DNA of 64,000 nucleotides from Streptomyces pyxinae (lineage in GTDB: Bacteria; Actinomycetota; Actinomycetes; Streptomycetales; Streptomycetaceae): NCBI RefSeq assembly GCF_024756275.1, contig NZ_JANUGQ010000013.1, positions 62,001 to 126,000 on the forward strand, read 5' to 3'. Of the stretch, positions 24,849 through 34,540 are shown in pieces. The notes beneath the pieces were generated by a model. It was given only the letters and a program-made list of their open reading frames with translations. It searched no databases and was not told the origin of the DNA. Within the stretch, counting starts at the first letter, position 1. Every line of letters starts with the position of its first letter. Both the position numbers and the translations under genes were made by a program.

Positions 24849-27800
24849 TCAGCCGGCGTAGACGTCCTCGGTGTACCGCCCCTCGGCGGCGAGGCCGTCC
24901 AGCCACCGCTGGGCGTCCGCCTCCCCGGCCCCCGGGGTGTGCCGGAGGTACACCGTCCGCAGCGCCGCCCGGACGCCCGGCGCCATCCGGGCGCCGTCCC
25001 CGCAGACGTACACCCCGGCGCCCGCCTCAAGCAGGGGCCACAGCTCGGCCGCCTCCGCCTCGATCCGGTGCTGGACGAACCGGTGCCCGGCGACCGGGGC
25101 GGCGCTGAAGGCCGGGCGCAGCTCCACCGCGCCCGCCGCCTCGGCCGCCCGCAGCTCCTCGGCGTGCAGATAGTCGGCGTCCGGCGCGTCACAGCCGACG
25201 TAGCAGAGCAGCCGCCCGTACGGACCCGGGGCCGCCGGGTTCGCGGGCGCCAGCTCCGGGACCGCCGGGTTCGCGGGCGCCGTTTCCCCGGCCGCCGGGT
25301 TCGCGGCGAGCAGCGCCCGGCGGTCCGCGATCACGCCCCGGAAGGGCGCCAGGCCGGTGCCGGCGGCGATCAGGATCAGCGGCCGGGGCCCGTGCTCCAC
25401 CCGGAAGGCGTCCCGGCACGGCTGGAGGCGGGCGAGCACGGTGTCCCCCGGGTTCAGCGCGGCCAGATGGGCCGAGCCGGTGCCCGGCCGTTCCGGCGCC
25501 ACCGAGACCATCAGGTCGAGATGGCCGGGGTCCACGGCGGGCGAGGAGGAGACCGAGTAGGTGCGCGGCCGCATCGGCGGCAGCAGTTCGAGGAGTTCCG
25601 CCCAGTCCAGCGCCTCCCGCAGCGCCGGGTAGGTGGTGAGCAGCTCGGGCAGGGTCGCCGGTCCCGGTCCGTCTCCCGCCTCGGCGGCGAGGGCGGCGAG
25701 CGCGGCCCGCTCCGGCGGGCACGGGTTGAGCGCGGCGAGCCGGGCCAGCCGGTCGCCGCCCGGCCGGTGGCCGAGGTCCAGATGGTGGGTGAGCAACTCC
25801 CGTACGGTCAGCGGTCGGTCCACCGCCAGTGGGCCGCGCCCGGGGCGGGCCGGGGCGAGGCTCAGCAGGGTGTCCGGGTCGGCGCCGAGCAGCGCGGCGG
25901 TACGGGTGACCCGCTCGGGCGCGTTGGCGGGCAGCACGGTGAGATGGTCGGCGGTGCGGTAGGCAGCGCCCGCCGGGAGCGCCAGCCGTACCAGCCGCTT
26001 GACGCGCGGATAGCCGGGCGCGGTGAGGTCCCGGCTCGCGGTGACGGTCATCGGGACCAGGCCGTACCGGGCGGCTGCCGCGTCCAGGGGGCCGCCGGTC
26101 AGCTCGGTGACGGTGTACGCGGGGCCGGTGGCCGGAGCGTCGGTGCCGGTGACGGCACCGGGAGCAGCAGCGGCAGCGGGGGCGCCGGCCGACTCCGGGT
26201 CGCCGTACCGCTCAAGCAGCCGGGCGCGGAGGGCGGCGGCGAAGGCCCGTACCCCGGCGGCCAGGTCCCCGGCGGCGTCCGCCACGCCCCGGTCGGCCAG
26301 CCGGACGCCGCCCAGCTCGGCCAGCCGGGTGTCGATCAGGGTCGGGACGCGCTGGTAGGTGGCGGCCCAGGTGCGGTCGCCCACGCCCAGCACGGCGTAC
26401 GGCACCCCGGCGGCCGCGCCCGGCTCGGCCCGCTCCAGCCACCCGGTGAACCGGGCCGCGTCATCGGTGGGGCGGCCGTTGTAGGAGGCGGCGACGATCA
26501 CCACGGGCCGCTCCTCGCCGGCCGGGCCCCGGTCCGGCACCCCGTCCGGGTAGTCGTCCAGCGGCGCCACCTCGGTCGTACAGCCCAGCGCCTCGCCCAG
26601 TTCGGCCAGTTCGGCCGCGAAGCCCCGGCAAGTGCCGTAGTTGGAGCCGTGCAGCACCAGCAGCCCGGTGCCCGGCCGCACCCGGGCGGGCCCGTGCCCG
26701 GCGTCCGTCCCGGTGGTGGCGTCCGTCCCGGTGCCGGCCGGTCCGCCGGGGGCCGGGGCGGCCGGAGCGGTACGCGCCAGGGCCCGGCGGTCGGCGGCGG
26801 TGCGGGGCCGGAGGGTCAGCGTGAGCCCCTCGGGCTTGAGGGTCAGCGATTCCTTGACCCGCAGCCGGTAGCCCGCGTGGTCCAGCGGCCGGTAGCGGTG
26901 GACCAGCAGCGCGAGCAGCATGGTCGCCTCGTGCAGTGCGAACTGCCTTCCGATGCAGGCTCGTTCGCCGGTGCCGAACGGCTTGTAGGCGTGCACCGGC
27001 CGGTCCGCCTCCGCCTCGGGCGCGAAGCGGTCCGGGTCGAACAGCTCCGGGTTGTCGCCCCAGACCGGCGCCCGGTGCAGCATCGGGGCCGCCACGATGG
27101 CCCACTCCCCGGCGCGCAGTGGGATCCGGCCGCCGAGCAGGGTGTCCCGGCGGGCCCGGCGGCCGAACGCGGCGGCCGTGGGCCAGAGCCGCAGCGCCTC
27201 GTTGAGCGCCTGCCGGGTGCGGCGGAGCAGCCCGATCTCGGCGAACTCCGGCTCGGGGTCGGCCGTGTCGCCCCAGAGGGCGTCCACCTCCCGCTGCACG
27301 GCCCGCAGTTCGGCCGGGTGCCGGACGAGGTAGTGGAGGGCGAAGGAGAGGGCGCCCGAGGTGGTCTCATGGCCCGCGATCAGGAAGGTGATGACCTGGT
27401 TGCGGATGTTGGCGTGGTCCAGGGTGGTGCCGTCGGCGGGATGGACGGCCCCCAGCATCAGCCCCAGCAGGTCCTCGGCCGGCGCCTCCGCCGCACCGCC
27501 CGAGCCGGCGTCCCGGCCGTCCGCGCCTGTCCCGCCACTCCCGGCATTCCCGCCGTCCGCAGCGCTCGTGCCGGTCCCGCCGCCGCTCCCGGCCCGGTTG
27601 GCGATCACCTCGTCCACCACCGAGGCCAGATAGTCCGCGTCCGCCCGGAACGCCTCGTCCTGCTCGGTGTAGTCGATCCCGGGCACCCGGCCCAGCCGGT
27701 TCATGCTCCACTCCAGGCAGCGGACCATCGCCCGGACGAAGGGATGGCCCTCGGGGCGCTCGAAGGAGCCGAAGTCGTAGCCGAAACCGGCGAGTCCGAT

Positions 27801-28379
27801 GGTGTCCAGGGTCATCCGGGTCATGTCCTCGGCCACGTCCACCGGCTGTCCGGCCGCCATCCGCGCGTCCCAGGAGCGGATCAGCCGCCGGGCGACCCGC
27901 AGCATCACCGGGTGGTAGGTGCGCATCGAGCCCAGCGCGAAGGCGGGCATCAGGATGTCGTGCGCCTTGGCCCAGTTGGGCTCGTCGTCATAGGCGGTGA
28001 AGAGGCCGTCGGCGGTGAACTCGCGGACGTTCTCCAGCGCCGGGCCGACCTGTTTGGCGAACCGTTCCTCGTCGCACAACTCCGCGACCAGCTCCGGGTC
28101 GGAGACGAAGAGCACGTCGCGGCCGTGCAGCCGGCGCCGCAGCACCGGCCCGTGCTCGCGCATCAGCTCCATGATCTGCTGGACCGGGGTGTCCGTGGGG
28201 CCGACGGCGGAGATGTCCACCAGGGGCACGCCCGACTCGGCGTCCACCTCGACGGTGACCTCGGGCACGCCGGGGGAGCCGTCCCCGGTGCCGCCGGGCA
28301 ACACGGCTGCGGGCGCGCCGGATTCGGGCGCCCCGGACGGGACGGGTACGGGAAGGGTGGGTGCGGGTGTGTCGCTCAT
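24849..28379 (-). CDS. Self-sufficient cytochrome P450 fused to NADPH-P450 reductase (CYP102 type)
   Basis: 1176-residue single-chain monooxygenase like P450 BM3, expected to hydroxylate fatty acids or similar with NADPH. The P450 domain has IAGHETTSG (oxygen-binding I helix, residues 334-342), EALR (K helix ExxR), and the heme loop FGTGERACIG with Cys475. The flavodoxin domain follows (FMN loop HGSNYGT near 577-583), then the FAD/NADPH reductase with RTYSVSSSP. It is longer than BM3 because of an extended N-terminus of about 45 residues, a Gly/Ala-rich insert (residues 262-300) and an Ala/Gly/Thr linker before the flavodoxin. The frame is open upstream to 28520, but ATG 28379 gives a sensible start. 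Divergent from a PAS-LuxR regulator across a palindrome. Confidence 0.93.
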   Translation of the reverse strand: MSDTPAPTLPVPVPSGAPESGAPAAVLPGGTGDGSPGVPEVTVEVDAESGVPLVDISAVGPTDTPVQQIMELMREHGPVLRRRLHGRDVLFVSDPELVAELCDEERFAKQVGPALENVREFTADGLFTAYDDEPNWAKAHDILMPAFALGSMRTYHPVMLRVARRLIRSWDARMAAGQPVDVAEDMTRMTLDTIGLAGFGYDFGSFERPEGHPFVRAMVRCLEWSMNRLGRVPGIDYTEQDEAFRADADYLASVVDEVIANRAGSGGGTGTSAADGGNAGSGGTGADGRDAGSGGAAEAPAEDLLGLMLGAVHPADGTTLDHANIRNQVITFLIAGHETTSGALSFALHYLVRHPAELRAVQREVDALWGDTADPEPEFAEIGLLRRTRQALNEALRLWPTAAAFGRRARRDTLLGGRIPLRAGEWAIVAAPMLHRAPVWGDNPELFDPDRFAPEAEADRPVHAYKPFGTGERACIGRQFALHEATMLLALLVHRYRPLDHAGYRLRVKESLTLKPEGLTLTLRPRTAADRRALARTAPAAPAPGGPAGTGTDATTGTDAGHGPARVRPGTGLLVLHGSNYGTCRGFAAELAELGEALGCTTEVAPLDDYPDGVPDRGPAGEERPVVIVAASYNGRPTDDAARFTGWLERAEPGAAAGVPYAVLGVGDRTWAATYQRVPTLIDTRLAELGGVRLADRGVADAAGDLAAGVRAFAAALRARLLERYGDPESAGAPAAAAAPGAVTGTDAPATGPAYTVTELTGGPLDAAAARYGLVPMTVTASRDLTAPGYPRVKRLVRLALPAGAAYRTADHLTVLPANAPERVTRTAALLGADPDTLLSLAPARPGRGPLAVDRPLTVRELLTHHLDLGHRPGGDRLARLAALNPCPPERAALAALAAEAGDGPGPATLPELLTTYPALREALDWAELLELLPPMRPRTYSVSSSPAVDPGHLDLMVSVAPERPGTGSAHLAALNPGDTVLARLQPCRDAFRVEHGPRPLILIAAGTGLAPFRGVIADRRALLAANPAAGETAPANPAVPELAPANPAAPGPYGRLLCYVGCDAPDADYLHAEELRAAEAAGAVELRPAFSAAPVAGHRFVQHRIEAEAAELWPLLEAGAGVYVCGDGARMAPGVRAALRTVYLRHTPGAGEADAQRWLDGLAAEGRYTEDVYAG

Positions 28380-28421
28380 GGCCCCAGCGTCGGGCCGCCG
28401 ACCCGGCCGTCCGGGCCACCG

Positions 28422-28441
28422 GGCTACATGATTGTGTAGCC
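28422..28441. promoter_or_regulatory. Candidate operator between the P450 and PAS-LuxR genes
   Basis: GGCTACA-N6-TGTAGCC, a perfect 7-bp inverted repeat and an AT-richer island in the 220-base divergent region, 43 bases from the P450 start. The layout suits a dimeric LuxR-type regulator acting on the P450 promoter. Not matched to any known site. Confidence 0.5.
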
Positions 28442-28599
28442 GGAAGGAGCCCGGCGCCCTTGCGGTCCGCGTGCTCCTGTGCGCAGGACATGGCGAGGGG
28501 CGTACGGAGAGCGCGTACACAGGGCGCGTACGGACGGCTTGCGGAGGACATGCGGAGGGCGGGCGCGGGGCGCCTCATCGGCGGGAAGGGGCAGGGCGG

Positions 28600-29280
28600 T
28601 TGAAGGAGGCGCACGAGATCCTGGACACCGGCACCCTCTTCGACTGGCGCAACCGGGCGCTGTTGGTCTTCGACCGGGTGCCGGTGCCCATCGCGGTCTG
28701 CCGCACCGACGGGCGGATCCTGCTGGCCAACCCCGCGATGGCCGCCGAATGGGGGACACGGCCCGGGGAGTTGCCGGAGCGGAACGTGCTGGAGCTGTTC
28801 CACCCCCGGGCCGCCGACGAGGTGCACCGGATCGTGGACGCGGTGCGCCGGGGCCACCGGTCGCGCTATCCGGTCCGGGTGAGCTGGTCGGCGCCGGACG
28901 GCCGGGAGCGGTACGGCGAGCTGACCGCCGACACGGTGAGCGACACGGCCGACGCCCCGCTCTGGCTGCTGGTGCTGGTCCGGGTGCTGGGCGAGCACCG
29001 GCCGCGCCCGTCCCGGGGGCCGGACGACACCGGTCCGCTGGAGCGCCGGATCCTGGCGCTGGCGGCGGCCGGCGCGACGACCGAGCGGATCGCCCGGTCG
29101 GTCGGCCTCACCGTGGACGGGGTCAACTACCACCTGACCCGGCTCTCCCGCCGCTGGTCCGTCCCGAACCGTACGGCCCTGGTCGCCCGCGCCTATGTGC
29201 TGGGCGTCCTGGACCCGGACGCCTGGCCTCCGGAGCCGGCCCGGGACCCGCGCCCGGACCCGCCTCCGGGGGCGCCCTGA
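28600..29280 (+). CDS. PAS-LuxR transcriptional regulator
   Basis: 226 residues. An N-terminal PAS domain (about residues 20-130; VPVPIAVCRTDGRILLANPAM) precedes a C-terminal LuxR-type HTH (about 150-205; TTERIARSVGLTVDGVNYHL, then LSRRWSVPNRTALVARAYVLGVL). The architecture is that of PAS-LuxR regulators known to control secondary-metabolite genes (PimM type), here beside a self-sufficient P450. The start is uncertain: TTG at 28600 has GGGAAGGGGCAGGG upstream, and the frame is open to 28432. The PAS domain may sense a ligand or redox signal linked to the P450 substrate. Confidence 0.8.
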   Translation: MKEAHEILDTGTLFDWRNRALLVFDRVPVPIAVCRTDGRILLANPAMAAEWGTRPGELPERNVLELFHPRAADEVHRIVDAVRRGHRSRYPVRVSWSAPDGRERYGELTADTVSDTADAPLWLLVLVRVLGEHRPRPSRGPDDTGPLERRILALAAAGATTERIARSVGLTVDGVNYHLTRLSRRWSVPNRTALVARAYVLGVLDPDAWPPEPARDPRPDPPPGAP

Positions 29281-29355
29281 GACCCGCCCCGGAAGCAGCC
29301 CCGGGTGTGAACGCGCTCTCCCCAACCGGCACCCGTACGGGTGAGAATCCCCGGC

Positions 29356-30309
29356 ATGGACGACGCCTCGCGGGCCGCCCGCGCGCTCTGGACGCTGTAC
29401 GAACCGGTGCACGCCGTCACCTACTTCGCCCCGGAGGCCAGGGCCGCCTTCGAGACGACCGGGCTGCGCGGGGTCTGGCGCGGCTACTTCGCGGGCCGGG
29501 CGGCTCCGCTGGGCGCGGCCGGGCCCGGGGCGGTGGCCTCCGCCTTCTTCTCGTTCGCGCCCGCGATGGTCCGACGGGCGGTGCCCGGGGTCTGGGACGT
29601 GCTCCCGCCGGACCGGGCGCTGGAGGCGCGGTGCCTGGGCGCGAGCGCGGCGCTGCGCCGGATGCTGGCGGGCCGGGAGGCGGCCGTCGAGCGGGCCGCC
29701 GCGCTCCTCAGCCGGTACGCGCGGGACGTGGACGTGGCCGGGCGCCCGCTGGCCGCCGCCAATCTGGCGGTGGCGGCGCCGGAGGAGCCGTACGCCCTGC
29801 TCTGGCACGCCGCGACCGTGCTGCGCGAGCACCGGGGCGACGGCCATCTCGCCGCGCTGGTCGCCGCCGGGCTCGACGGCTGCGAAATCCTGGTGCTGCG
29901 GGCCGGCCACGATCTGCCCCGCACCGAGTCGCAGCCGTACCGGGGCTGGACCGACGCGGAGTGGGAGGCGGCGGCCGGCCGGCTGTGCGGGCGCGGGCTG
30001 CTGGACCCGGCGGGCACGGCCACCCCGGCGGGCCTGGAGACACTGGCCGCCGTGGAGCGGGCCACCGATCTGGCCGCCGCCCGGCCGTGGCGGGGCCTGC
30101 CCCCGGGCGCGGCGGACCGGCTGGCGGAGGCGCTGGGCCCGCTGGGCCGCGTCTGCGCCGGGGCGCTGCGCTTCCCCAACCCGATCGGCGTCCCCGCGCC
30201 CGACCCGGCGCCGGACGGCTCCGGGGTGCCCGGGGCTCCCGGAGCGCCCGACGCCCCCGGAGCGCCTGAGACTCCCGCTGCGCCCGGGGCCCCGGCGCCG
30301 ACGGGCTGA
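29356..30309 (+). CDS. SCO6745-type protein (SalMyp-like), function unknown
   Basis: 317 residues. The start ALWTLYEPVHAVTYFAPEA and later WRGYFAGRAAPLG and FFSFAPAMV match a family common in actinomycetes and often named after SCO6745. It is mostly helical, with no catalytic motif I can name. The last 40 residues are a Pro/Gly/Ala repeat (GAPGAPDAPGAPETP), a likely repeat expansion. GTG 29341 would add five residues; ATG 29356 is preferred. It follows the PAS-LuxR gene on the same strand after 75 bases and could be cotranscribed. Confidence 0.75.
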   Translation: MDDASRAARALWTLYEPVHAVTYFAPEARAAFETTGLRGVWRGYFAGRAAPLGAAGPGAVASAFFSFAPAMVRRAVPGVWDVLPPDRALEARCLGASAALRRMLAGREAAVERAAALLSRYARDVDVAGRPLAAANLAVAAPEEPYALLWHAATVLREHRGDGHLAALVAAGLDGCEILVLRAGHDLPRTESQPYRGWTDAEWEAAAGRLCGRGLLDPAGTATPAGLETLAAVERATDLAAARPWRGLPPGAADRLAEALGPLGRVCAGALRFPNPIGVPAPDPAPDGSGVPGAPGAPDAPGAPETPAAPGAPAPTG

Positions 30310-30492
30310 CCGCCCCGTTCGGAGCCGTACGCTCGGTTCGGAGCCGTACGCCGGAAGCCGACCGTACGTCCATACGTCCATACGTCCTACGGGGAGGTAC
30401 GCCGGAAGCCGTCCGTCCCCGCAGGACCCCCGCACGCCCGGCCGGTCCCGGCCGCCGACCCGGCCGCTCGCCCGGGCGCCCCCGGCCGTCGC

Positions 30493-31998
30493 TCAGCCGT
30501 CCGAGCGGGAGCGCGCCTTGAACGCGGCCTTCCGGGCGTCCTTGGCGGCGTGCTTGTCCCGGTGGAGGCGGCCCATCGCCTCCAGGACCTCCGGGGTGGC
30601 CGGGTGGTCCACCCGCCAGGCCGTCTCGAAGAAGCCGCCGTACTGTCCGGTCAGGGACTCGATCAGGTCCTGGAGCTCCTCCAGGTCCCCGTCCGCGTCG
30701 AGTTGGGCGGCGATCGTGTCGACGGCCAGCCAGAAGATCATGGACTCGGGCGGCGGCGGGATGTCCGCGGCGCCCCGCTCGGCCAGCCACACCCGGGCCA
30801 GCCCGCCCAGTTGCGGGTCGTCCAGCACCTCGCGGGCGGCCGGCTCGGCCTCCGCGCCGACCAGGGCCAGGGCCTGCTGACAGCTGAGCCGGCGCAGCGG
30901 CGCACCCGGGTCGGCACCCCGGGCGGCGGCCAGCAACTCCCGGGCGGCGGCCAGCGGTTCGCGCCGCTCCAGCCACTTCCGGGTCTCCGCCCTGGCCGAG
31001 GCGTCCGGGTAGTCCCCGATGCCGTCCAGCAGCGCGTCCGCCCCCTTGTCGGCCAGCTCCCCGACGGCCGGCGCGGCCACCCCGGCCTCCAGCAGCCGGG
31101 TGCGGATGCCGTACAGCCCGAGGGGCGTCAGCCGGACCATCCCGTACCGGGAGACGTCCTCCTCGTCCAGCGCGGACCCGGCCCCGCCCGACACCGCGTC
31201 ACCGGTCCCGTCCGTCCCCGCGCCGCCGGGCACGTCCGGCTCCTGGTCCTCCTCCGCCATCAGCGCCTCGTCCACCGGCGCGTACTGGACGAGACCGGTC
31301 GGTTCGAGCACCCGGAACTGGTCGTCCAGCCGCATCATCGCCTCGGAGACCCGCTCCAGGATGTCGTCGGTCGGCTCGGGCATGTCGTCCGGGACGATCA
31401 CCGAGGCGGCGAGCGCGGGCAGCGGCACCGGTCCGTCGCCCGCGCCGCCCTCGCTGACGGTCAGCAGATAGAGGTTGCCCAGCACCCCTTCGAGGAACTC
31501 GGCCTCGGCCTCCGGGTCCCAGCCGAGGGCGTCGAGGTCGAAGGCACCGCTCTCGTCGAGGGCGTCGGCCAGATCGTCCAGCACCGGCGCGGTGGCGTCC
31601 GCGAAGGCCGCCTCCAGGGCGTCCAGCCAGATGGCCAGCACCTCGCGCGGCGAACCCCCGGTGATCAGCGCCAGTTGCTCGCCCGGCGCGGCGGTGCCGT
31701 CCTCCGCCTCGTCCGCCGAGGGATCGGTGACCTCGACCAGGCCGGTCTCGGCCGCGACCCGCCACGCCTCGGCGGCGCAGGCGGCACCGTCCTCGTCCGC
31801 GCCGAGCCCCAACACCTCGGCGGCGGCGGGCAGCTGGGCCTCGGCCAGCTCGCCGCCCGCGCCCACCCGGGTCTCCGGGCCGGCCCAGCGGGCGAGCCGG
31901 ACGGCGCGGGCCAGCAGCGGGGCGGCGAGCGCCTCCCGGGCCAGCTCCGCGTCGGAGAGCAGCCGCACCGGCGGCAGGGTGGGGCGGGTCGCGGGCAT
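30493..31998 (-). CDS. Acidic conserved-looking protein of unknown function
   Basis: 501 residues, strongly acidic in the first 280 and rich in Ala/Leu helices, with a basic tail (KHAAKDARKAAFKARSRSDG). It contains an acidic Gly/Asp-rich loop (about residues 255-280). The C-terminal half (CQQALALVGAEAEPAAREVL) reads like helical HEAT-type repeats. No signal peptide and no catalytic motif. Codon use is fully Streptomyces-like, so it is a real gene. I do not recognise the family. It stands alone between two plus-strand genes; the spacer 30310-30492 holds only short CCATACGT/GCCGTACG-type repeats. Confidence 0.75.
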   Translation of the reverse strand: MPATRPTLPPVRLLSDAELAREALAAPLLARAVRLARWAGPETRVGAGGELAEAQLPAAAEVLGLGADEDGAACAAEAWRVAAETGLVEVTDPSADEAEDGTAAPGEQLALITGGSPREVLAIWLDALEAAFADATAPVLDDLADALDESGAFDLDALGWDPEAEAEFLEGVLGNLYLLTVSEGGAGDGPVPLPALAASVIVPDDMPEPTDDILERVSEAMMRLDDQFRVLEPTGLVQYAPVDEALMAEEDQEPDVPGGAGTDGTGDAVSGGAGSALDEEDVSRYGMVRLTPLGLYGIRTRLLEAGVAAPAVGELADKGADALLDGIGDYPDASARAETRKWLERREPLAAARELLAAARGADPGAPLRRLSCQQALALVGAEAEPAAREVLDDPQLGGLARVWLAERGAADIPPPPESMIFWLAVDTIAAQLDADGDLEELQDLIESLTGQYGGFFETAWRVDHPATPEVLEAMGRLHRDKHAAKDARKAAFKARSRSDG

Positions 31999-32138
31999 CG
32001 GCTGGGTCTCCTCGTCAACGTGCGCGGTACACCGGGCGGCCCTGGTCTCCGACCGGCCGGCCAGCGCTTAGCGTAGACGCATTTGGGGGCATGCCAGACG
32101 GTTCATCCAATGCTCAACCGCCGTATGCCCGACACCCC

Positions 32139-32167
32139 TTGACAAGTCCCCCGCGCACACCGGACAT
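32139..32167 (+). promoter_or_regulatory. Possible -35/-10 promoter of the secreted nuclease-like gene
   Basis: TTGACA at 32139 is a perfect -35. A weak -10-like GACATT follows after 18 bases. It lies about 95 bases before the ATG, in a 262-base divergent spacer. The -10 is poor. Confidence 0.35.
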
Positions 32168-32260
32168 TGACGCGCGTAGAAATCGCATACGGACCGCACC
32201 AGGCACGCCACGGACCGTACGCGGCACCCTCACCCTCCCTCGGAGCTCCGGAGCACATCG

Positions 32261-34162
32261 ATGTCCAGCCCCATATCCCCGTCCCCCTCCCCGGCGTCCC
32301 CGGCCTCCCCGGTGTCCGCCGCACTGCCGCGCACCGCCGCCGTGGCCGCCGTGGTCGCCACCGCCCTCGCCGCGGGGCTGCTCGCCGGCCCGTTCGCGAG
32401 CGCGGCCCCGGCCGGGGACCCGGCGCCCGGGGCGGTCGTCCGCATCCATGACATCCAGGGCGCCACCCGGATCTCCCCGCTCGTCAACCAGCAGGTCACC
32501 GGGGTGACGGGCATCGTCACCGGGGTCCGGACGTACGGCTCCAAGGGCTTCTGGATGCAGGACCCGCGGCCCGACGCCGACCCGGCCACCAGCGAGGGCC
32601 TGTTCGTCTACACCGGCGGCGCGCCCACCGTGAAGACCGGCGACGCGGTCTCCGTCGCCGGCACGGTCGGGGAGTACGTGCCGGGCGGCACCGCCTCCGG
32701 CAACCAGTCGCTGACCCAGCTGACCAAGCCCACCGTCACCGTCGTCTCCTCGGGCAACCCGCTGCCCGCCCCGGTGACCGTCTCCGCCCGCACGGTCCCG
32801 TCCCGGTACACCCCGGCCGGCGACCCGGCCGCCGGGGGCTCGGTCAACGGCCTGGCGCTGAAGCCGCGTTCGTACGCCCTGGACTACTACGAGTCGCTGG
32901 AGGGCACCAACGTCCGGATCGGCTCCTCGCGGGTGGTGGGCGCCACCGACCCGTACAGCGAGCTGTGGGTGACGGTGAAGCCGCACGAGAACGACAACCG
33001 GCGCGGCGGCACCGTCTACGGCTCCTACACCGACCAGAACACCGGCCGGCTCCAGGTCCAGTCGCTCACCCCGACCGCCGAACAGCCCTTCCCCAGGGCG
33101 AATGTGGGCGATGTGCTCACCGGCACCACCGAGGGCCCGCTCGACTTCAACCAGTTCGGCGGCTACACCCTGGCCGCCCGGACGCCGCTGAGCGTCACCG
33201 ACCGAGGGCTGAAGCGCGAGCGCACGGCCAAGCAGCGCTCGGGCGAGCTGGCGGTGGCGACGTACAACGTGGAGAACCTCGACCCGTCCGACCCGCAGGC
33301 GAAGTTCGACGCGCTGGCCCGGGCCGTGGTGGAGAACCTGGCCTCGCCCGACGTGCTGGCCCTGGAGGAGATCCAGGACAACACCGGCGCCAGGAACGAC
33401 GGGGTGGTGGCGGCCGACCAGACGCTGAAGAAGTTCACCGACGCCATTGTGGCGGCCGGTGGACCGGCGTACGCGTGGCGCTCGATCGACCCGCTGAACA
33501 ACCAGGACGGCGGCGAGCCGGGCGGCAACATCCGGCAGGCGTTCCTCTTCAACCCGGCCCGGGTCTCCTTCACCGACCGCGCCCCCGGCGACGCGACCAC
33601 CGCGACCGGTGTCGTCCGGGAGCGCGGGCGGGCCGCCCTCACCCACTCCCCCGGCCGGATCGCCCCGGCCGACACCGCCTGGGAGAACAGCCGCAAGCCG
33701 CTGGCCGGCGAGTTCGTCTTCCGGGGCCGGACGGTGTTCGTGATCGCCAATCACTTCGGCTCCAAGGGCGGCGACGAGTCGCTGGTCTCCCACCACCAGC
33801 CGCCCAACCGCTCCTCCGAGGCCAAGCGGCTCCAGCAGGCGCAGGCGGTGAACGGTTTCGTCAAGGAGCTGCTGGCGGTCCAGAAGGACGCCAAGGTGCT
33901 GGCGCTGGGCGACATCAACGACTTCGAGTTCTCCGGTACCGCCCGCGCGCTCACCGCGGGCGGAGCGCTGCGGACGGCGGTCACCTCGCTGCCGCGCGCC
34001 GAGCGGTACTCGTACGTCTACCAGGGCAACAGCCAGGTGCTCGACCAGATCCTGACCAGCCCGTCGATCCGCCGCTTCGCCTACGACAGCGTGCACATCA
34101 ACGCGGAGTTCGCCCAGCAGGACAGCGACCACGACCCGCAGGTGATCCGCTTCCGCCCGTAG
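32261..34162 (+). CDS. Secreted endonuclease/exonuclease/phosphatase family protein (ExeM/NucH-like)
   Basis: 633 residues. A twin-domain secreted nuclease-like protein: N-terminal signal sequence (hydrophobic stretch about residues 26-45, cleavage near ASAAPA), an OB-fold-like region (RIHDIQGATRISP to about residue 320), and a C-terminal DNase I-like domain. Within the last are ATYNVENLDPSD, LALEEIQDN, VIANHFGSKGG, GDINDFE and SDHDPQV, which carry the metal and catalytic residues. Expected to degrade extracellular DNA, or related phosphodiesters, with divalent metal. The ATG has GGAG motifs within 20 bases upstream. Terminated by the hairpin at 34478. Confidence 0.88.
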   Translation: MSSPISPSPSPASPASPVSAALPRTAAVAAVVATALAAGLLAGPFASAAPAGDPAPGAVVRIHDIQGATRISPLVNQQVTGVTGIVTGVRTYGSKGFWMQDPRPDADPATSEGLFVYTGGAPTVKTGDAVSVAGTVGEYVPGGTASGNQSLTQLTKPTVTVVSSGNPLPAPVTVSARTVPSRYTPAGDPAAGGSVNGLALKPRSYALDYYESLEGTNVRIGSSRVVGATDPYSELWVTVKPHENDNRRGGTVYGSYTDQNTGRLQVQSLTPTAEQPFPRANVGDVLTGTTEGPLDFNQFGGYTLAARTPLSVTDRGLKRERTAKQRSGELAVATYNVENLDPSDPQAKFDALARAVVENLASPDVLALEEIQDNTGARNDGVVAADQTLKKFTDAIVAAGGPAYAWRSIDPLNNQDGGEPGGNIRQAFLFNPARVSFTDRAPGDATTATGVVRERGRAALTHSPGRIAPADTAWENSRKPLAGEFVFRGRTVFVIANHFGSKGGDESLVSHHQPPNRSSEAKRLQQAQAVNGFVKELLAVQKDAKVLALGDINDFEFSGTARALTAGGALRTAVTSLPRAERYSYVYQGNSQVLDQILTSPSIRRFAYDSVHINAEFAQQDSDHDPQVIRFRP

Positions 34163-34330
34163 GGCGCGGGGCCGGGGGCCGGCCGCAGGAGCCGGGAGGG
34201 CCCGTAGGGCGCGGGGCCGGCCGCAGGGCCCGGGGGGCCGCCCGCAGGGCCCGGGACCCGGTCGCAGGGCCCGAGACCGGCCGCAGGGCCCGAGGGGGCC
34301 GCCCGCAGGGCCCGGGCTCGCCACCGGTCC
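34163..34330 (+). repeat. Degenerate GCCGCAGGGCCCGG repeats
   Basis: About six to eight imperfect copies of a 15-27-base unit centred on CGCAGGGCCCGGG, directly after the nuclease-like gene. The rest of 34331-34477 is GC-rich with no gene I can support. Confidence 0.7.
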
Positions 34331-34477
34331 GGCGGGCGGACGGGCGCCCGCCGGGCCGCCCCGCCGTCCGTCCGCCGTGCAGCCGCTTTTTCGTCCGCTG
34401 TCCGTCCGTTCTCCGTCCGCCACCTGCCCGCTCCGGGCGGCCGGGGCCCGCCGGGCGGCCGGGGCCCCGGGCACGGC

Positions 34478-34519
34478 GAAGGGCCGGCCACCCGCGTGAC
34501 GCGCGGGAGCCGGCCCTTC
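34478..34519. terminator. Bidirectional terminator
   Basis: Composite hairpin. The outer 11-bp stem (34478-34488 with 34509-34519) and an inner 6-bp stem (CCCGCG with CGCGGG) lie between the convergent nuclease-like and DUF4235 genes. Confidence 0.85.
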
Positions 34520-34540
34520 CGCCGGTGCGGCCGCCTCGCC

